From: Pseudomonas putida | Lineage (GTDB): Bacteria; Pseudomonadota; Gammaproteobacteria; Pseudomonadales; Pseudomonadaceae | Direction: 5' to 3' | NCBI RefSeq assembly: GCF_028682175.1 | Contig: NZ_JANHKS010000009.1 | Coordinates: 62,001-126,000, forward strand | Length of the DNA stretch: 64,000 nucleotides | Shown here: positions 51,579 through 61,008 of the stretch, one piece after another | Position numbering within the stretch: the first letter of the stretch is position 1 | How the letters are laid out: every line of letters begins with the position of its first letter | Made by a program: the position numbers and the translations under genes | The notes under the pieces: model-generated | What the model was told of the DNA's origin: nothing | The model's database searches: none | Seen by the model: only the letters and a program-made list of their open reading frames with translations

Positions 51579-52613
51579 ATGCAATACATTCGTTTGGGAA
51601 ATTCGGGCCTCGAAGTCTCGCGCCTGTGCCTGGGCACCATGAACATGGGCACCCCTGACTGGAAACCGTGGATCTTCGACGAGAAGAAAAGCGAGCCGAT
51701 CGTGCGCCACGCGCTGGAAAACGGCGTCAACTTCATCGACCTGGCGGACTTCTACTCCGCAGGCGTCGGCGAGGAAGTGGTCGGGCGCATCGTCAAGCGT
51801 CTGGCCCGTCGCGAAGACCTGGTCATCACCACCAAGGTCGGCTACGGCACCCGCGCCGGCAAGAACGCCAGCGGCCATTCGCGCAAGCACATCATGGACA
51901 GCATCGATGCGTCCCTGAGCCGCCTGGCCATGGATTACGTCGATGTGTTCATGCTGCATTACTTTGACGTGAACACCCCGGTCGAAGAAACCATGAGCGC
52001 TATGAACGACATCGTGCGTTCCGGCAAAGCGCGCTACATCGGCGTCTCGACCATGCTCACCGGGCAGTTGGCGAAGATTCTCATGGCCTGCGAGCGCAAC
52101 GGCTGGGTCAAGCCGATCAACATGCAGTTGCAACTGAACTGCGCCTACCGCGAAGAAGAGCGCGAGATGATTCCGTTCTGCCGCGACCAGGGCCTGGGCG
52201 TGTCGGTATTCAGCCCGCTCGCGCGTGGCCTGTTGACCGGCGACGTGCAGTCCACCCGCAACCAGACCGACTTCTTCACCCAGCAGATGTACAGCGACGA
52301 AGCCTCGTTCCAGATCGCCCATTCGGTGCAGCGCGTGGCCCAGCGTCGCGGCGTGTCCAACGCGCAGATCGCTCAGGCGTGGGTCGCCAACCATCCGGGT
52401 GTCGATTGCATGCTGGTCGGCGCGGACACCACGCAGCAATTCGACAGCGCCCTGGCTGCGCTGGAAACCAAACTGGATGCCGATGAACTGTACGAGCTGG
52501 AGCGCAACTACACCCCGTGCGACGTCATCAACGATTACACCGCCGGCAAACGCATCCTGCGCACCGCGCGCCCTGCCACTGAAGTCTTCAGCCTGACTGA
52601 GGCCGTAGCATGA
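51579..52613 (+). CDS. Aldo/keto reductase
   Basis: A 344-residue NADPH-dependent (beta/alpha)8-barrel oxidoreductase. The catalytic tetrad segments are visible: Asp and Tyr in FIDLADFYSAG, Lys in VITTKVGYG, and His in VFMLHYFD. C-terminal IAQAWVANHPGVDCMLVGA is typical of the YajO/Tas-like group. The start ATG 51579 (MQYIRLGNSGLEVSRLCLGTMNMG) is 10 bases after the Fae-like stop. It overlaps the next gene by four bases (ATGA), so it belongs to the same operon. An aldehyde substrate is likely. Confidence 0.93.
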   Translation: MQYIRLGNSGLEVSRLCLGTMNMGTPDWKPWIFDEKKSEPIVRHALENGVNFIDLADFYSAGVGEEVVGRIVKRLARREDLVITTKVGYGTRAGKNASGHSRKHIMDSIDASLSRLAMDYVDVFMLHYFDVNTPVEETMSAMNDIVRSGKARYIGVSTMLTGQLAKILMACERNGWVKPINMQLQLNCAYREEEREMIPFCRDQGLGVSVFSPLARGLLTGDVQSTRNQTDFFTQQMYSDEASFQIAHSVQRVAQRRGVSNAQIAQAWVANHPGVDCMLVGADTTQQFDSALAALETKLDADELYELERNYTPCDVINDYTAGKRILRTARPATEVFSLTEAVA

Positions 52614-54043
52614 GCGCGCTGATTCGCAACGGGCACTACATCGACGGTCAATGGACGACCGGCGGCCCAACGTACCCGGTGTCCAACCCGGCGACCGGCG
52701 AGCTGATCGCTCAGGTGCAGAAGGGTGGCGCCGAGGAAACTGATCTTGCCATCGCCGCCGCCGAACGCGCGCTGCCGGCCTGGCGCAAGCTCACGGCCAA
52801 GGAACGCAGCGTGAAGCTCAAGCGTTGGAGCGAGCTGATGCTGAGCAATCAGCGCGAGCTGGCGACCCTGCTCAGCCGCGAACAAGGCAAACCCTTTGCC
52901 GAAGCCATGGGCGAAGTGGGCTATGCCGCGAGCTTTCTGGAGTGGTTTGGCGAGGAAGCCAAGCGCGCCTACGGCGATGTGATTCCGAGCCACAAACCGG
53001 ATGCGCGAATCGTCGTGACCAAGGAAGCCATCGGCGTGGTCGCGGCCATCACCCCGTGGAACTTCCCGTTGGCGATGGTCACCCGCAAGGTCGGCCCGGC
53101 GCTGGCGGCTGGCTGCACCATGATCCTCAAGCCGTCTGAAGAGACGCCGCTGTCGGCCTTCGCGCTGGCGGTACTGGCCGAGCAGGCAGGCATCCCGGCG
53201 GGCGTGTTCAACGTGGTGTCCGGCGATGCAGTCGCCATCGGCGGTGCGCTGCAAGCCTCGACCGTGGTGCGCAAGCTGTCGTTCACTGGCTCCACCCGCG
53301 TCGGCAAATTGCTGATGCGCCAGGCCGCCGACACCCTGAAAAAGGTCTCGCTGGAGCTGGGCGGCAATGCGCCGTTCATTGTCTTCGACGATGCCGATCT
53401 GGATGCCGCCGTCAAAGGCGCCATGGCCTCGAAATTCCGCAACACCGGGCAGACCTGCGTTTGCGTGAACCGCTTCTTCATTCAGGACGGCGTGTACGAC
53501 GCCTTCACCCGCAAGCTGGCCGAAGCTGTGGCTTTGATGCGCGTGGGCAATGCCCTGGAAGGCGACACCGAGCAGGGCCCGCTGATCAACGACGCGGCGC
53601 TGGGCAAGGTCGAGCAGCACGTCGGCGATGCGCTGGAGAAGGGCGGCAAGTTGCTGTGCGGCGGCCAGCGTCATGCGCTGGGCGGCACCTTCTTCGAACC
53701 GACCGTGATCACTGAGGTGAACGATCAGATGCTGATCGCTCAGGAAGAGACCTTCGGCCCGGTGGCAGCGTGCTTCCGCTTCAAGGATGAAGCCGAGGTG
53801 CTGCGCCGTGCCAACGACACGCCGTTCGGCCTGTCGGCGTACTTCTACAGCCGCGACATCGGACGTGTGTGGCGAGTGGCCGAAGGCCTGGAAGCAGGGA
53901 TGGTGGGCATCAACGAAGGGCTTGTTTCCACGGAAGTGGCGCCATTTGGCGGCATCAAGGAGTCGGGCCTGGGGCGCGAAGGATCGCGTTATGGTCTGGA
54001 AGACTATATGGAAATCAAATACTTGCTGATGGGTGGGCTTTAA
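52610..54043 (+). CDS. NAD(P)-dependent aldehyde dehydrogenase, succinate-semialdehyde dehydrogenase-like
   Basis: A 477-residue ALDH. The catalytic Cys lies in GQTCVCVNRFF and the catalytic Glu in LELGGNAPFIVFDDADLD, with ITPWNFPLAMVTRKVGPALAAGC upstream; all match the GabD/SSADH subfamily. Because it is coupled to Fae-like and aldo/keto reductase genes and not to gabT, the natural substrate may be another semialdehyde or short aldehyde. It overlaps the previous gene by four bases. Confidence 0.93.
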   Translation: MSALIRNGHYIDGQWTTGGPTYPVSNPATGELIAQVQKGGAEETDLAIAAAERALPAWRKLTAKERSVKLKRWSELMLSNQRELATLLSREQGKPFAEAMGEVGYAASFLEWFGEEAKRAYGDVIPSHKPDARIVVTKEAIGVVAAITPWNFPLAMVTRKVGPALAAGCTMILKPSEETPLSAFALAVLAEQAGIPAGVFNVVSGDAVAIGGALQASTVVRKLSFTGSTRVGKLLMRQAADTLKKVSLELGGNAPFIVFDDADLDAAVKGAMASKFRNTGQTCVCVNRFFIQDGVYDAFTRKLAEAVALMRVGNALEGDTEQGPLINDAALGKVEQHVGDALEKGGKLLCGGQRHALGGTFFEPTVITEVNDQMLIAQEETFGPVAACFRFKDEAEVLRRANDTPFGLSAYFYSRDIGRVWRVAEGLEAGMVGINEGLVSTEVAPFGGIKESGLGREGSRYGLEDYMEIKYLLMGGL

Positions 54044-54052
54044 AAGGTAACC

Positions 54053-54168
54053 CTTGATCGTTCCCACGCTTCGCGTGGGAACGCATCCTGCGACGCTCCG
54101 CGTCGCGACGGTGACAGGGCGCGGAGCGCCCCGATCTGCATTCCCACGCGGAGCGTGGGAACGATCAA
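54053..54168. repeat. Large intergenic inverted repeat (GTTCCCACGC type)
   Basis: Outer arms start TTGATCGTTCCCACGC and end GCGTGGGAACGATCAA, with internal GC-rich mini-palindromes (for example GACGCTCCGCGTC). This is a Pseudomonas intergenic repeat type distinct from REP families A and B here. It separates the dehydrogenase gene from the transporter gene. Confidence 0.88.
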
Positions 54169-54229
54169 CCACTCGCTATGGAAAATTCTGGTTTCGCTTC
54201 TCCGTCAATAACAATAACTGGAGGCAAAC

Positions 54230-55597
54230 ATGTCTGTTCAACCGGTAAAAATCGATGATCTGCCCATCGGCAAGTTTCACATCAAGATCGCAGGCCTGAC
54301 GTTCGGTGCGCACTTCACCGATGGCTACATCCTGGGCCTGATCGGTATCGCATTCACCCTGCTCAGCCCGCAGTTGCACCTGGATGCCTTCTGGCAGGGA
54401 TTGATCGGCGCCTCCGCGCTGATAGGACTGTTTCTGGGCAGTCTGTTTTTCGGCTGGATTTCCGACCGGGTCGGGCGGCAGAAAATCTTTCTCGTCAGCT
54501 TCGTGCTCATCACCCTCGCTTCGGTCATGCAGTTCTACGCCGAAACCGCGATGCAGCTGTTCCTGTGCCGGGTGTTGATCGGCATCGGTTTGGGGGGCGA
54601 CTTCAGTGTCGGCCACGCCATGCTCGCCGAGTTCTCGCCGAAGAAACATCGCGGTGTGCTGCTGGGTTCGTTCAGCGTGATCTGGACCTTCGGTTACGTG
54701 GCCTCGACCTTCGTCGGCACAGCGATGCTGTCTCTGGGCGACGACGCCTGGCGCTGGATGCTGTCGTCTTCGGCCATTCCCGCCGCGCTGATTCTGCTGG
54801 CGCGGATCGGTACCCCGGAATCGCCGCGCTGGCTGATCAACCAGGGCCGGGTTGCCGAGGCTCGTGCCATCGTCAAGAAGCACCTGGGTGACAACGTGGT
54901 GCTCGACGAAGAGCGCTCCAGCGACACCCGCTCCGGCTACGCCATTCTGTTCAGCCGCGAGTACCGTACCCGCACGCTGTTCAACTGCCTGTTCTTCGTC
55001 TGCATCGTGATGCCGTATTTCGCGATCTACACCTTCCTGCCATCGATCCTGCAGAAGATGGGCCTGGCTGAAGGCTTCGGCACCGAACTGATGCTCAACA
55101 TGCTGCTGATCCTTGGTGCGCTGATCGGCATCTGGTGCACGATCAAGTTCACCCGTCGGGGTTTCCTCATCAACTCGTTCATCATCCTGGCCATCGCGCT
55201 GTTCCTGCTGGCGGTGCTGCCCAGCAGCTCGGCGGTGCTGATGGTCGCGGCGTTTGCGCTGTTCACCCTGGTGTTGTCGGCGGTGAGCAACCTCGTGGGC
55301 GTGTTCCCGGCCGAAAGCTTCCCCACCGAGGTGCGCGCCAGCGGCATTGGCCTGGCGACTGCGGTGAGCCGCCTGGGTTCGGCGATCAGCACCTTCCTGT
55401 TGCCGATCAGCGTCGCCGGGATCGGCCTGAGCCCGACCATGGGCGTGCTGGCCGCGATCCTGGCGCTCGGTGCGTTGATATCCTGGGCCTGGGCGCCGGA
55501 AACCAAGGCGCTGACCTTGAGTCAGGCGTGTACGGTGAAGGAAGAAGGAGAGCCGATGGTCGCGCCGGCGGATGCCTCGCTCACCTCGCGAGCGTAA
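54230..55597 (+). CDS. MFS transporter (sugar/acid porter type)
   Basis: A 455-residue permease with about twelve transmembrane helices. Motif A is GWISDRVGRQKIF after the second helix, and LAEFSPKKHRGVLLG is typical of the sugar and metabolite:H+ symporter groups. It lies 187 bases after the aldehyde dehydrogenase, across a repeat, in the same direction. It may supply the substrate of the preceding operon, but the link is positional only. Confidence 0.88.
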   Translation: MSVQPVKIDDLPIGKFHIKIAGLTFGAHFTDGYILGLIGIAFTLLSPQLHLDAFWQGLIGASALIGLFLGSLFFGWISDRVGRQKIFLVSFVLITLASVMQFYAETAMQLFLCRVLIGIGLGGDFSVGHAMLAEFSPKKHRGVLLGSFSVIWTFGYVASTFVGTAMLSLGDDAWRWMLSSSAIPAALILLARIGTPESPRWLINQGRVAEARAIVKKHLGDNVVLDEERSSDTRSGYAILFSREYRTRTLFNCLFFVCIVMPYFAIYTFLPSILQKMGLAEGFGTELMLNMLLILGALIGIWCTIKFTRRGFLINSFIILAIALFLLAVLPSSSAVLMVAAFALFTLVLSAVSNLVGVFPAESFPTEVRASGIGLATAVSRLGSAISTFLLPISVAGIGLSPTMGVLAAILALGALISWAWAPETKALTLSQACTVKEEGEPMVAPADASLTSRA

Positions 55598-55607
55598 TCG
55601 ATCCATC

Positions 55608-55675
55608 CGTAGCGGCACGGCTTGCCGGCGGGGGCGATCTTGAGGGCGTCCCCGCCGGCAAGCCGTGCTGCTACG
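55608..55675. repeat. REP pair, family B
   Basis: Inverted arms starting CGTAGCGGCACGGCTTGCCGG and ending CTGCTACG, between the convergent MFS and LysR genes. One arm base differs from the copy at 48320. Confidence 0.9.
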
Positions 55676-55684
55676 GGGGCGCGG

Positions 55685-56560
55685 TTATGGGTTACTCACC
55701 AGACTCAACCACTCGGTAAACAGCTTCACCTTCGACAACCCCTGCTTGTCGTTGGGCACGTCCAGCCAGTAGCCGTAGGGGCCGAGCACTTCCACCGGGG
55801 TGATCGGCAGCAGGCTGCCATTGGCCAGTTCGCGCTCGATCATCTGCCGGTCGATGACGGCCAGCCCGCCCCCTGCCAGGGTGGTATTGATGACCTGATC
55901 CAAGGTGCTGAATTCCAGGCCCTGGGTTGCGTCGACATCGATCCTGCCTACCGCACTCAGCCAATTCTCCCAGACCTTCAACCGCTTGCCTTCGTGCAGG
56001 ATATGCAGCAATGGAAAGCGCCGCAGGTCCGGCGGCTCACCGTTGTCGAACAGCTCGGGACTGGCGACGGCGATGTGCCGTTCCATGACCAGCAACTGGC
56101 TCTGGCAATGGGTATCCGCTTCAAGGCCAAAGCGGATATGGCAATCCACTTCAGCATAACCCTCGTGGCTCGCCTGGTTGGTAACACTCAGGCTGATGTC
56201 CGGATAGCGCTGTACAAAGGTGCGCAACTGGACCGACAGCCAGCGCGTCGCCCAGGTCGGTGGGGCGAGGATCCGCAGGCGCTGGCGCAGGTTCGGCACC
56301 CGCACGGCCTGCAGGGCGCGTTCGATGTGATCGAAGGCCTGTGCCAGGTTCGGTGACAGTGCCGCCCCCGACTCCGTGAGGGAAAGCCCCTGCGGGGTGC
56401 GTATGAACAGGGTGACGCCCAGGTAGTCCTCTAGCTGTTTGATCTGTCGGCTGATGGCCCCCTGGGTGACGTTCAGCGACAGCGCCGCCTTGCTGAAGCT
56501 GCGATGCCTGGCCACCTCTTCGAAGATGCGCAAGGTGTTCAGCGAGGGTAGTTGACGCAT
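55685..56560 (-). CDS. LysR-family transcriptional regulator (GcvA-type)
   Basis: A 291-residue LysR-type regulator. The N-terminal HTH is TLRIFEEVARHRSFSKAALSLNVTQGAISRQIKQLE (about 9-44), and the GcvA-like effector domain has APPTWATRWLSVQL. The start ATG 56560 (MRQLPSLNTLRIF) was chosen over a longer frame to 56605. It is divergent from the SPFH operon, but that operon has its own candidate Zur box, so control of neighbouring genes by this LysR is uncertain. Confidence 0.88.
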   Translation of the reverse strand: MRQLPSLNTLRIFEEVARHRSFSKAALSLNVTQGAISRQIKQLEDYLGVTLFIRTPQGLSLTESGAALSPNLAQAFDHIERALQAVRVPNLRQRLRILAPPTWATRWLSVQLRTFVQRYPDISLSVTNQASHEGYAEVDCHIRFGLEADTHCQSQLLVMERHIAVASPELFDNGEPPDLRRFPLLHILHEGKRLKVWENWLSAVGRIDVDATQGLEFSTLDQVINTTLAGGGLAVIDRQMIERELANGSLLPITPVEVLGPYGYWLDVPNDKQGLSKVKLFTEWLSLVSNP

Positions 56561-56915
56561 CGGGCAGGGCTCCGGCACCGACCTCTGAGACACCGACACA
56601 TGCATGTCGGGAGGGGTGGGCTGTGTTGATTCTTGGCGAATTTTTTGTAGGACGTATCTGACGCTGTGACGCAGGCCGATGCAAGGCCTTGGCGTAGAAA
56701 AACCGGACCTGCTCGCGGTCGTGAGGGGCTAACCTGTCTGCTGGCTGTCTGAGTGAAGAAATCGTCATGTTTGCCCTGCAGAGCGGGACGAAAATTTCAC
56801 CACAACTGTTATATCGTAACGCCCCATAAACTTTGTGTTTCATCCCGTGAATTCACCACGGGCAGCGGGGCAGGAAATGCAATGACTACAGCGTTCAGCA
56901 GGTTCTGGAGTGTCG
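56561..56915. other. Divergent spacer between LysR gene and SPFH operon
   Basis: A 355-base gap. It carries the Zur-box candidate at 56807-56821. No gene is visible. The first 200 bases show nothing else I can support. Confidence 0.6.
56807..56821. promoter_or_regulatory. Candidate Zur (zinc uptake regulator) box
   Basis: TGTTATATCGTAACG matches the Zur-type consensus TGTTATAATATAACA at 11 of 15 positions, with the full TGTTATA half preserved. It lies 95 bases before the first SPFH gene. Zinc-limitation control would agree with the homologous hmtA locus in P. aeruginosa. Confidence 0.6.
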
Positions 56916-58892
56916 ATGCGGGTTGATCTGGATGTTGAGGGTGTTGAACCGGCGAGCCTGCCAAGGTTTCAGCGAGCGAGCTTTCAGGCGCGGCGCCTGT
57001 CCCGGCTGACATACGTGCTGGGTGGCCTTGGCGTGCTGGGGCTGGTGGTGTCGCTGTTCGTCGATCTGTTTTCCCCCAATTCGCTGTGGACGGCAGTGCT
57101 CACCAACAGCGCCGCGAGCCTGTTGGTACTGGCCTCGGCGTTGCAATCGGCCTTGGTGGTAACCCTGTGGCGCGCGCAGGTGCTGGTGCCCGTCGAGGCT
57201 GGCAGCGAGCCCGATGCCGAAGAGGCCGCGGAGCCTGGCTGGTATGACCGCCTGCTTTCGCGCATCGGCGGGGCAGGGGCGTCGATGGCGGGGCAGATCG
57301 GCGTGCCGGTGTTCTGGCTGGCGGGCTGGTCGCTGCTGGCGCTCATCAGTATTTCCATGATCTGGAACCTGAACCTGGTCGGCACCTCCGTGGGGCTTGC
57401 CGGCAGTATCGTCGCGGGCCTGTTGCTGCTGGTCGCATTCGGCTTGCTGGTGCTCGAGCGCCAGTTCAGCAACGATTCCGAAGCCAGTTGGCCGGAGGCC
57501 GAGCAACTGGCGCAGATTGCGAAGGTGGCAATCGGCACCTTGCTGGTGGCTGCGTTCTGTCTGTTCTTCTCATCGCCGGATCGCGTCTGGCCCGCTCGGT
57601 TGGCGGTGCTGATCGGACTGCTTCCCGGGCTTGTGGCGGTCGAGTTGCTGACCCGTGCGTTGCTTTCGGTCTTCAGCCCGCGCAACGAACGGCTGGAGCC
57701 ACGGCTGGTCGCCAGCAGTTTCGTCGCCGGCCTGCTGCGCTGGCCACCGCGTCCGCTGATGGCGCTGCAGAACGAACTGCACAATCGCTTCGGCATCGAC
57801 CTGCGTCAGGTCTGGGCCTTTACCTACATGCGCCGGGCCATTTTGCCGGTGCTGGCGGTCATTGTCGCACTGGGCTGGGCGTTGAGCGGCGTGCATGAAA
57901 TCCCGATGCAGGGCCGCGGCATCTACGAGCGTTTCGGCAAGCCGGTCGAGGTGATGGGCCCAGGCTTGCACGCCGGTTTGCCGTGGCCGTTCGGTACGGT
58001 GCTGGCCGTCGAGAACGGTGTGGTGCATGAGCTGGCGACCAGCGTCTCGGAAGGCGGCAGTGGCAAAGACGCTGCTGCACAGCCGATGGCCGACCTTGCC
58101 GAAGGCCCGCCGCCGACCACCGCCAACCGCCTGTGGGATGCCACGCACATCAATGACAAATCCCAGGTCATCGCCAGCGGTTCGGGGGACAAACAGAGCT
58201 TCCAGATCGTCAACATGGACGTGCGCTTCGTCTATCGCATCGGCCTGAGCGACGAGGCGGCCATGGCCGCGACCTACAACAGTGCCGACATTCCGAGCCT
58301 GATCCGCAGCACGGCCAGCCGCATCCTGGTTCACGATTTCGCCTCGCGCACCCTCGACGAACTCCTGGGCGAGCAGCGCACGGATCTGGCCAATGACATT
58401 GGCAGCGCAGTGCAGCGCGATCTCAAGAAGCTCGACAGCGGCGTGGAAATCCTCGCCACGGTAGTCGAGTCGATCCATCCACCGGCAGGCGCGGCCAATG
58501 CCTATCACGCTGTGCAGGCGGCGCAGATCAGCGCCCAATCGCTGATCGCCCGCGAGCGCGGTGCGGCGGAGGACAAGGCCAACCTTGCGCAGTTGCACGC
58601 CAGCATTGCCCACGATCAGGCGGCGGCGAATTCCCGCGAAGTCATGTCCACGGCACAAAGTGCAGACCTGCGGTTTACCGCCGAGCAGCAAGGTTATGCC
58701 AAGGCCGGCCAGGCGTTCTTGCTGGAGCAGTACCTGAGCCAGCTGACACAGGGCATGACCCACGCCAAATTGCTTGTACTGGATCATCGTCTGGGCGGCA
58801 CCAGCGCGCCCACCATCGATCTGCGTTCTTTCACTCTCCCGGTCGACCCTGCGGCGTCGTCCAAGTCAGCCGACCAGCCATTGGCTGAATAA
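56916..58892 (+). CDS. Large SPFH-domain (HflK-like) membrane protein
   Basis: A 658-residue protein. Several N-terminal transmembrane helices (first pair about 33-90, others about 125-250 and one near 310) are followed by an SPFH/Band-7 domain (about 330-600; GIYERFGKPVEVMGPGLHAGLPWPFGTV). The coiled tail is rich in Ala and Gln. HflK proper lacks the large membrane part, so this is a distinct subfamily. ATG 56916 is preferred, with GGAG at 56907-56910; a GTG at 56910 is the alternative. It is first of a four-gene operon with two more SPFH genes and the HmtA-like ATPase. Confidence 0.82.
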   Translation: MRVDLDVEGVEPASLPRFQRASFQARRLSRLTYVLGGLGVLGLVVSLFVDLFSPNSLWTAVLTNSAASLLVLASALQSALVVTLWRAQVLVPVEAGSEPDAEEAAEPGWYDRLLSRIGGAGASMAGQIGVPVFWLAGWSLLALISISMIWNLNLVGTSVGLAGSIVAGLLLLVAFGLLVLERQFSNDSEASWPEAEQLAQIAKVAIGTLLVAAFCLFFSSPDRVWPARLAVLIGLLPGLVAVELLTRALLSVFSPRNERLEPRLVASSFVAGLLRWPPRPLMALQNELHNRFGIDLRQVWAFTYMRRAILPVLAVIVALGWALSGVHEIPMQGRGIYERFGKPVEVMGPGLHAGLPWPFGTVLAVENGVVHELATSVSEGGSGKDAAAQPMADLAEGPPPTTANRLWDATHINDKSQVIASGSGDKQSFQIVNMDVRFVYRIGLSDEAAMAATYNSADIPSLIRSTASRILVHDFASRTLDELLGEQRTDLANDIGSAVQRDLKKLDSGVEILATVVESIHPPAGAANAYHAVQAAQISAQSLIARERGAAEDKANLAQLHASIAHDQAAANSREVMSTAQSADLRFTAEQQGYAKAGQAFLLEQYLSQLTQGMTHAKLLVLDHRLGGTSAPTIDLRSFTLPVDPAASSKSADQPLAE

Positions 58893-58903
58893 GGAGTCAT
58901 CCC

Positions 58904-59944
58904 TTGAGTCTGTTTCATTCCCACGATCATTCCGGCCACGACCACGGCGGCCATGGCCACCACCACGGTCACCATCATCACCACGGCGACGAGTCCGGGC
59001 CTGCGCCGTTTCCGTGGCGTCGCGCAGGGCTTGCGGCGGTGCTGATTGCCTTTGCGGTGGCGGCTGCAAGCCTGGTGCAGGTGCGATCCGGCGAGGCCAC
59101 GGTGGTCACACGCTTCGGCAACCCTGCGCGGGTGCTGCTCGATCCGGGCCTGAGCTGGCGCTGGCCGGCGCCGTTCGAGGCGGCGATTCCGGTGGACCTG
59201 CGCCTGCGCACCACCTCCAGCGGTTTGCAGGATGTGGGCACCCGCGATGGCCTGCGCATCATCGTCCAGGCCTACGTGGCCTGGCAGGTGCAGGGCGACC
59301 CGGACAACGTGAAGCGCTTCATGCGCGCGGTGCAGAACCAGCCCGATGAGGCCGCACGGCAGATCCGCACTTTCGTAGGTTCGGCGCTGGAAACCACGGC
59401 GGCCAGTTTCGATCTGTCGAGCCTGGTCAACACCGACGCCAGCCAGGTGCGCATCGGTGACTTCGAAGATCAACTGCGTCAGCAGATCGACAAGCAACTG
59501 CTGACCACCTACGGCGTGCGCGTCCTGCAGGTGGGTGTTGAACGACTGACACTGCCCTCGGTGACCCTCAACGCCACGGTCGATCGCATGCGCGCCGAGC
59601 GGGAAACCATCGCCACCGAACGCACCGCCATCGGCAAGCGCGAAGCGGCGCAGATCCGTTCTGCCGCCGAGCGCGACGCCCGTATCGTTGAAGCGGATGC
59701 TGCGGTGAAGGCCGCCGATATCGAGGCGCAGTCCCGCGTGGAGGCTGCGCTGATCTACGGTCGCGCCTATGCCAGCTCGCCGCAGCTCTACAACCTGCTG
59801 CGCTCGCTGGACACTCTGGGCACGGTCGTCGGGCCGACCACCAAGCTGATCCTGCGCACCGATGCCGCACCGTTCCGGGTGCTGGTGGACGGGCCGCCGA
59901 GCCTGGATGGCAAGCCCGATGGCAAGGCTGGAACGCAGCCATGA
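58904..59944 (+). CDS. His-rich SPFH (HflC-like) membrane protein
   Basis: A 346-residue protein. Its N-terminus is strikingly histidine-rich (a run of H, D and G at about 5-30, SHDHSGHDHGGHGHHHG), likely a metal-binding tail on the cytoplasmic side. One transmembrane helix (about 42-60) follows, then an SPFH domain (VRSGEATVVTRFGNPARVLLDPGLSWRWPAP) and coiled coil. Start is TTG 58904 with AAGGAG seven bases upstream. It ends with an ATGA overlap into the next gene. It probably forms a membrane scaffold with its neighbours around the ATPase. Confidence 0.85.
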   Translation: MSLFHSHDHSGHDHGGHGHHHGHHHHHGDESGPAPFPWRRAGLAAVLIAFAVAAASLVQVRSGEATVVTRFGNPARVLLDPGLSWRWPAPFEAAIPVDLRLRTTSSGLQDVGTRDGLRIIVQAYVAWQVQGDPDNVKRFMRAVQNQPDEAARQIRTFVGSALETTAASFDLSSLVNTDASQVRIGDFEDQLRQQIDKQLLTTYGVRVLQVGVERLTLPSVTLNATVDRMRAERETIATERTAIGKREAAQIRSAAERDARIVEADAAVKAADIEAQSRVEAALIYGRAYASSPQLYNLLRSLDTLGTVVGPTTKLILRTDAAPFRVLVDGPPSLDGKPDGKAGTQP

Positions 59945-61008
59945 GTGAGCAAGACTCGATGCAGGCCGAGCGCGCGCCGGTCAACAGCCCCTGGTTGCAG
60001 GCCAGCCGGTTGGCCTTCCTGGGGCTGTACGCTGTGACGCTGCTGGCCGCGCTGGGGTGGGCGGTGTCCAACGTTCGGCAGATCGACCCGCAGAACCGCG
60101 CCGTGGTGTTCCGTTTCGGTGAGCTGGATCGGGTGCAGAACGCCGGGCTGCTGCTGGCCTGGCCACAACCCTTTGAACAGGTGACGTTGCTGCCTTCGGC
60201 GGATCGGGTGATCGAGCGTCACGTCGAAACCCTGCTGCGATCACCGACTGCGCTGGCCGCTGACAAGGTCACCAGCTTCGCCACGCCCATGAGCGATGCG
60301 CTGGCCGGATCCGGCTATCTGCTGACTGGGGATGCCGGTGTCGTACAGCTCGATGTCACGGCGTACTACAAGGTCACTGACCCTCGCGAGTTCGTCCTGC
60401 AAGGCGAGCATGTGCTGCCGGCGCTGGATCGGCTGGTCAATCGCAGTGCCGTGAGCCTCACTGCCGCACGGGATCTGGACACCATTCTGGTGGCGCGCCC
60501 TGAGTTGATCGGCTCCGACAGCCAGTCTGCCGAGCGCCGCGAGCGTCTGCGTGGCGATCTGGTGCAGGGCATCAACAAGCGTCTCGAAGAGCTGACAGCC
60601 ACCGGCGTCGGCCTGGGTGTCGAGGTGGTGCGCGTGGACGTGCAATCCAGCCTGCCCGCTGCGGCGGTCAATGCCTTCAACGCGGTGCTGACCGCCAGCC
60701 AGCAAGCCGATCAGGCCGTCGCCAATGCGCGCACCGACGCCGAGAAGCAGAACCAGACCGCTAACCAGCAAGCCGACCGCACGCTGCAAGTCGCCCATGC
60801 CCAGGCTTCCGAGCGGCTGGCCAAGGCGCAGACCGATACCGCGGCGGTGACCGGCCTGGCCCAGTCGATCCAGGACAAGAGCGACCCCGGCCTGCTGCTG
60901 CGTCTTTATCGCGAGCGGGTGCCGGGCATTCTCAAACAGGCAGGGTCGGTGACCACGGTCGATCCCCATGACGATTCACGCCTGATCATTCAGGGAGCCG
61001 ACAAATGA
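59941..61008 (+). CDS. SPFH (HflK-like) membrane protein
   Basis: A 355-residue single-pass SPFH protein. The transmembrane helix is about 20-40 (LAFLGLYAVTLLAALGWAVS), then DPQNRAVVFRFGELDRVQNAGLLLAWPQPFEQV opens the Band-7 domain. The coiled-coil tail has AEKQNQTANQQADRTLQVAHAQASERLAKAQ. It overlaps both neighbours by four bases (ATGA), so the three genes are translationally coupled. Confidence 0.86.
   Translation: MSEQDSMQAERAPVNSPWLQASRLAFLGLYAVTLLAALGWAVSNVRQIDPQNRAVVFRFGELDRVQNAGLLLAWPQPFEQVTLLPSADRVIERHVETLLRSPTALAADKVTSFATPMSDALAGSGYLLTGDAGVVQLDVTAYYKVTDPREFVLQGEHVLPALDRLVNRSAVSLTAARDLDTILVARPELIGSDSQSAERRERLRGDLVQGINKRLEELTATGVGLGVEVVRVDVQSSLPAAAVNAFNAVLTASQQADQAVANARTDAEKQNQTANQQADRTLQVAHAQASERLAKAQTDTAAVTGLAQSIQDKSDPGLLLRLYRERVPGILKQAGSVTTVDPHDDSRLIIQGADK

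Noticed and set aside
56916..61008. Canonical hflK-hflC protease-regulator operon
   Set aside because: Canonical hflKC lie with hfq and hflX. Here there are three SPFH genes, one with a large extra membrane part, coupled to a metal ATPase.
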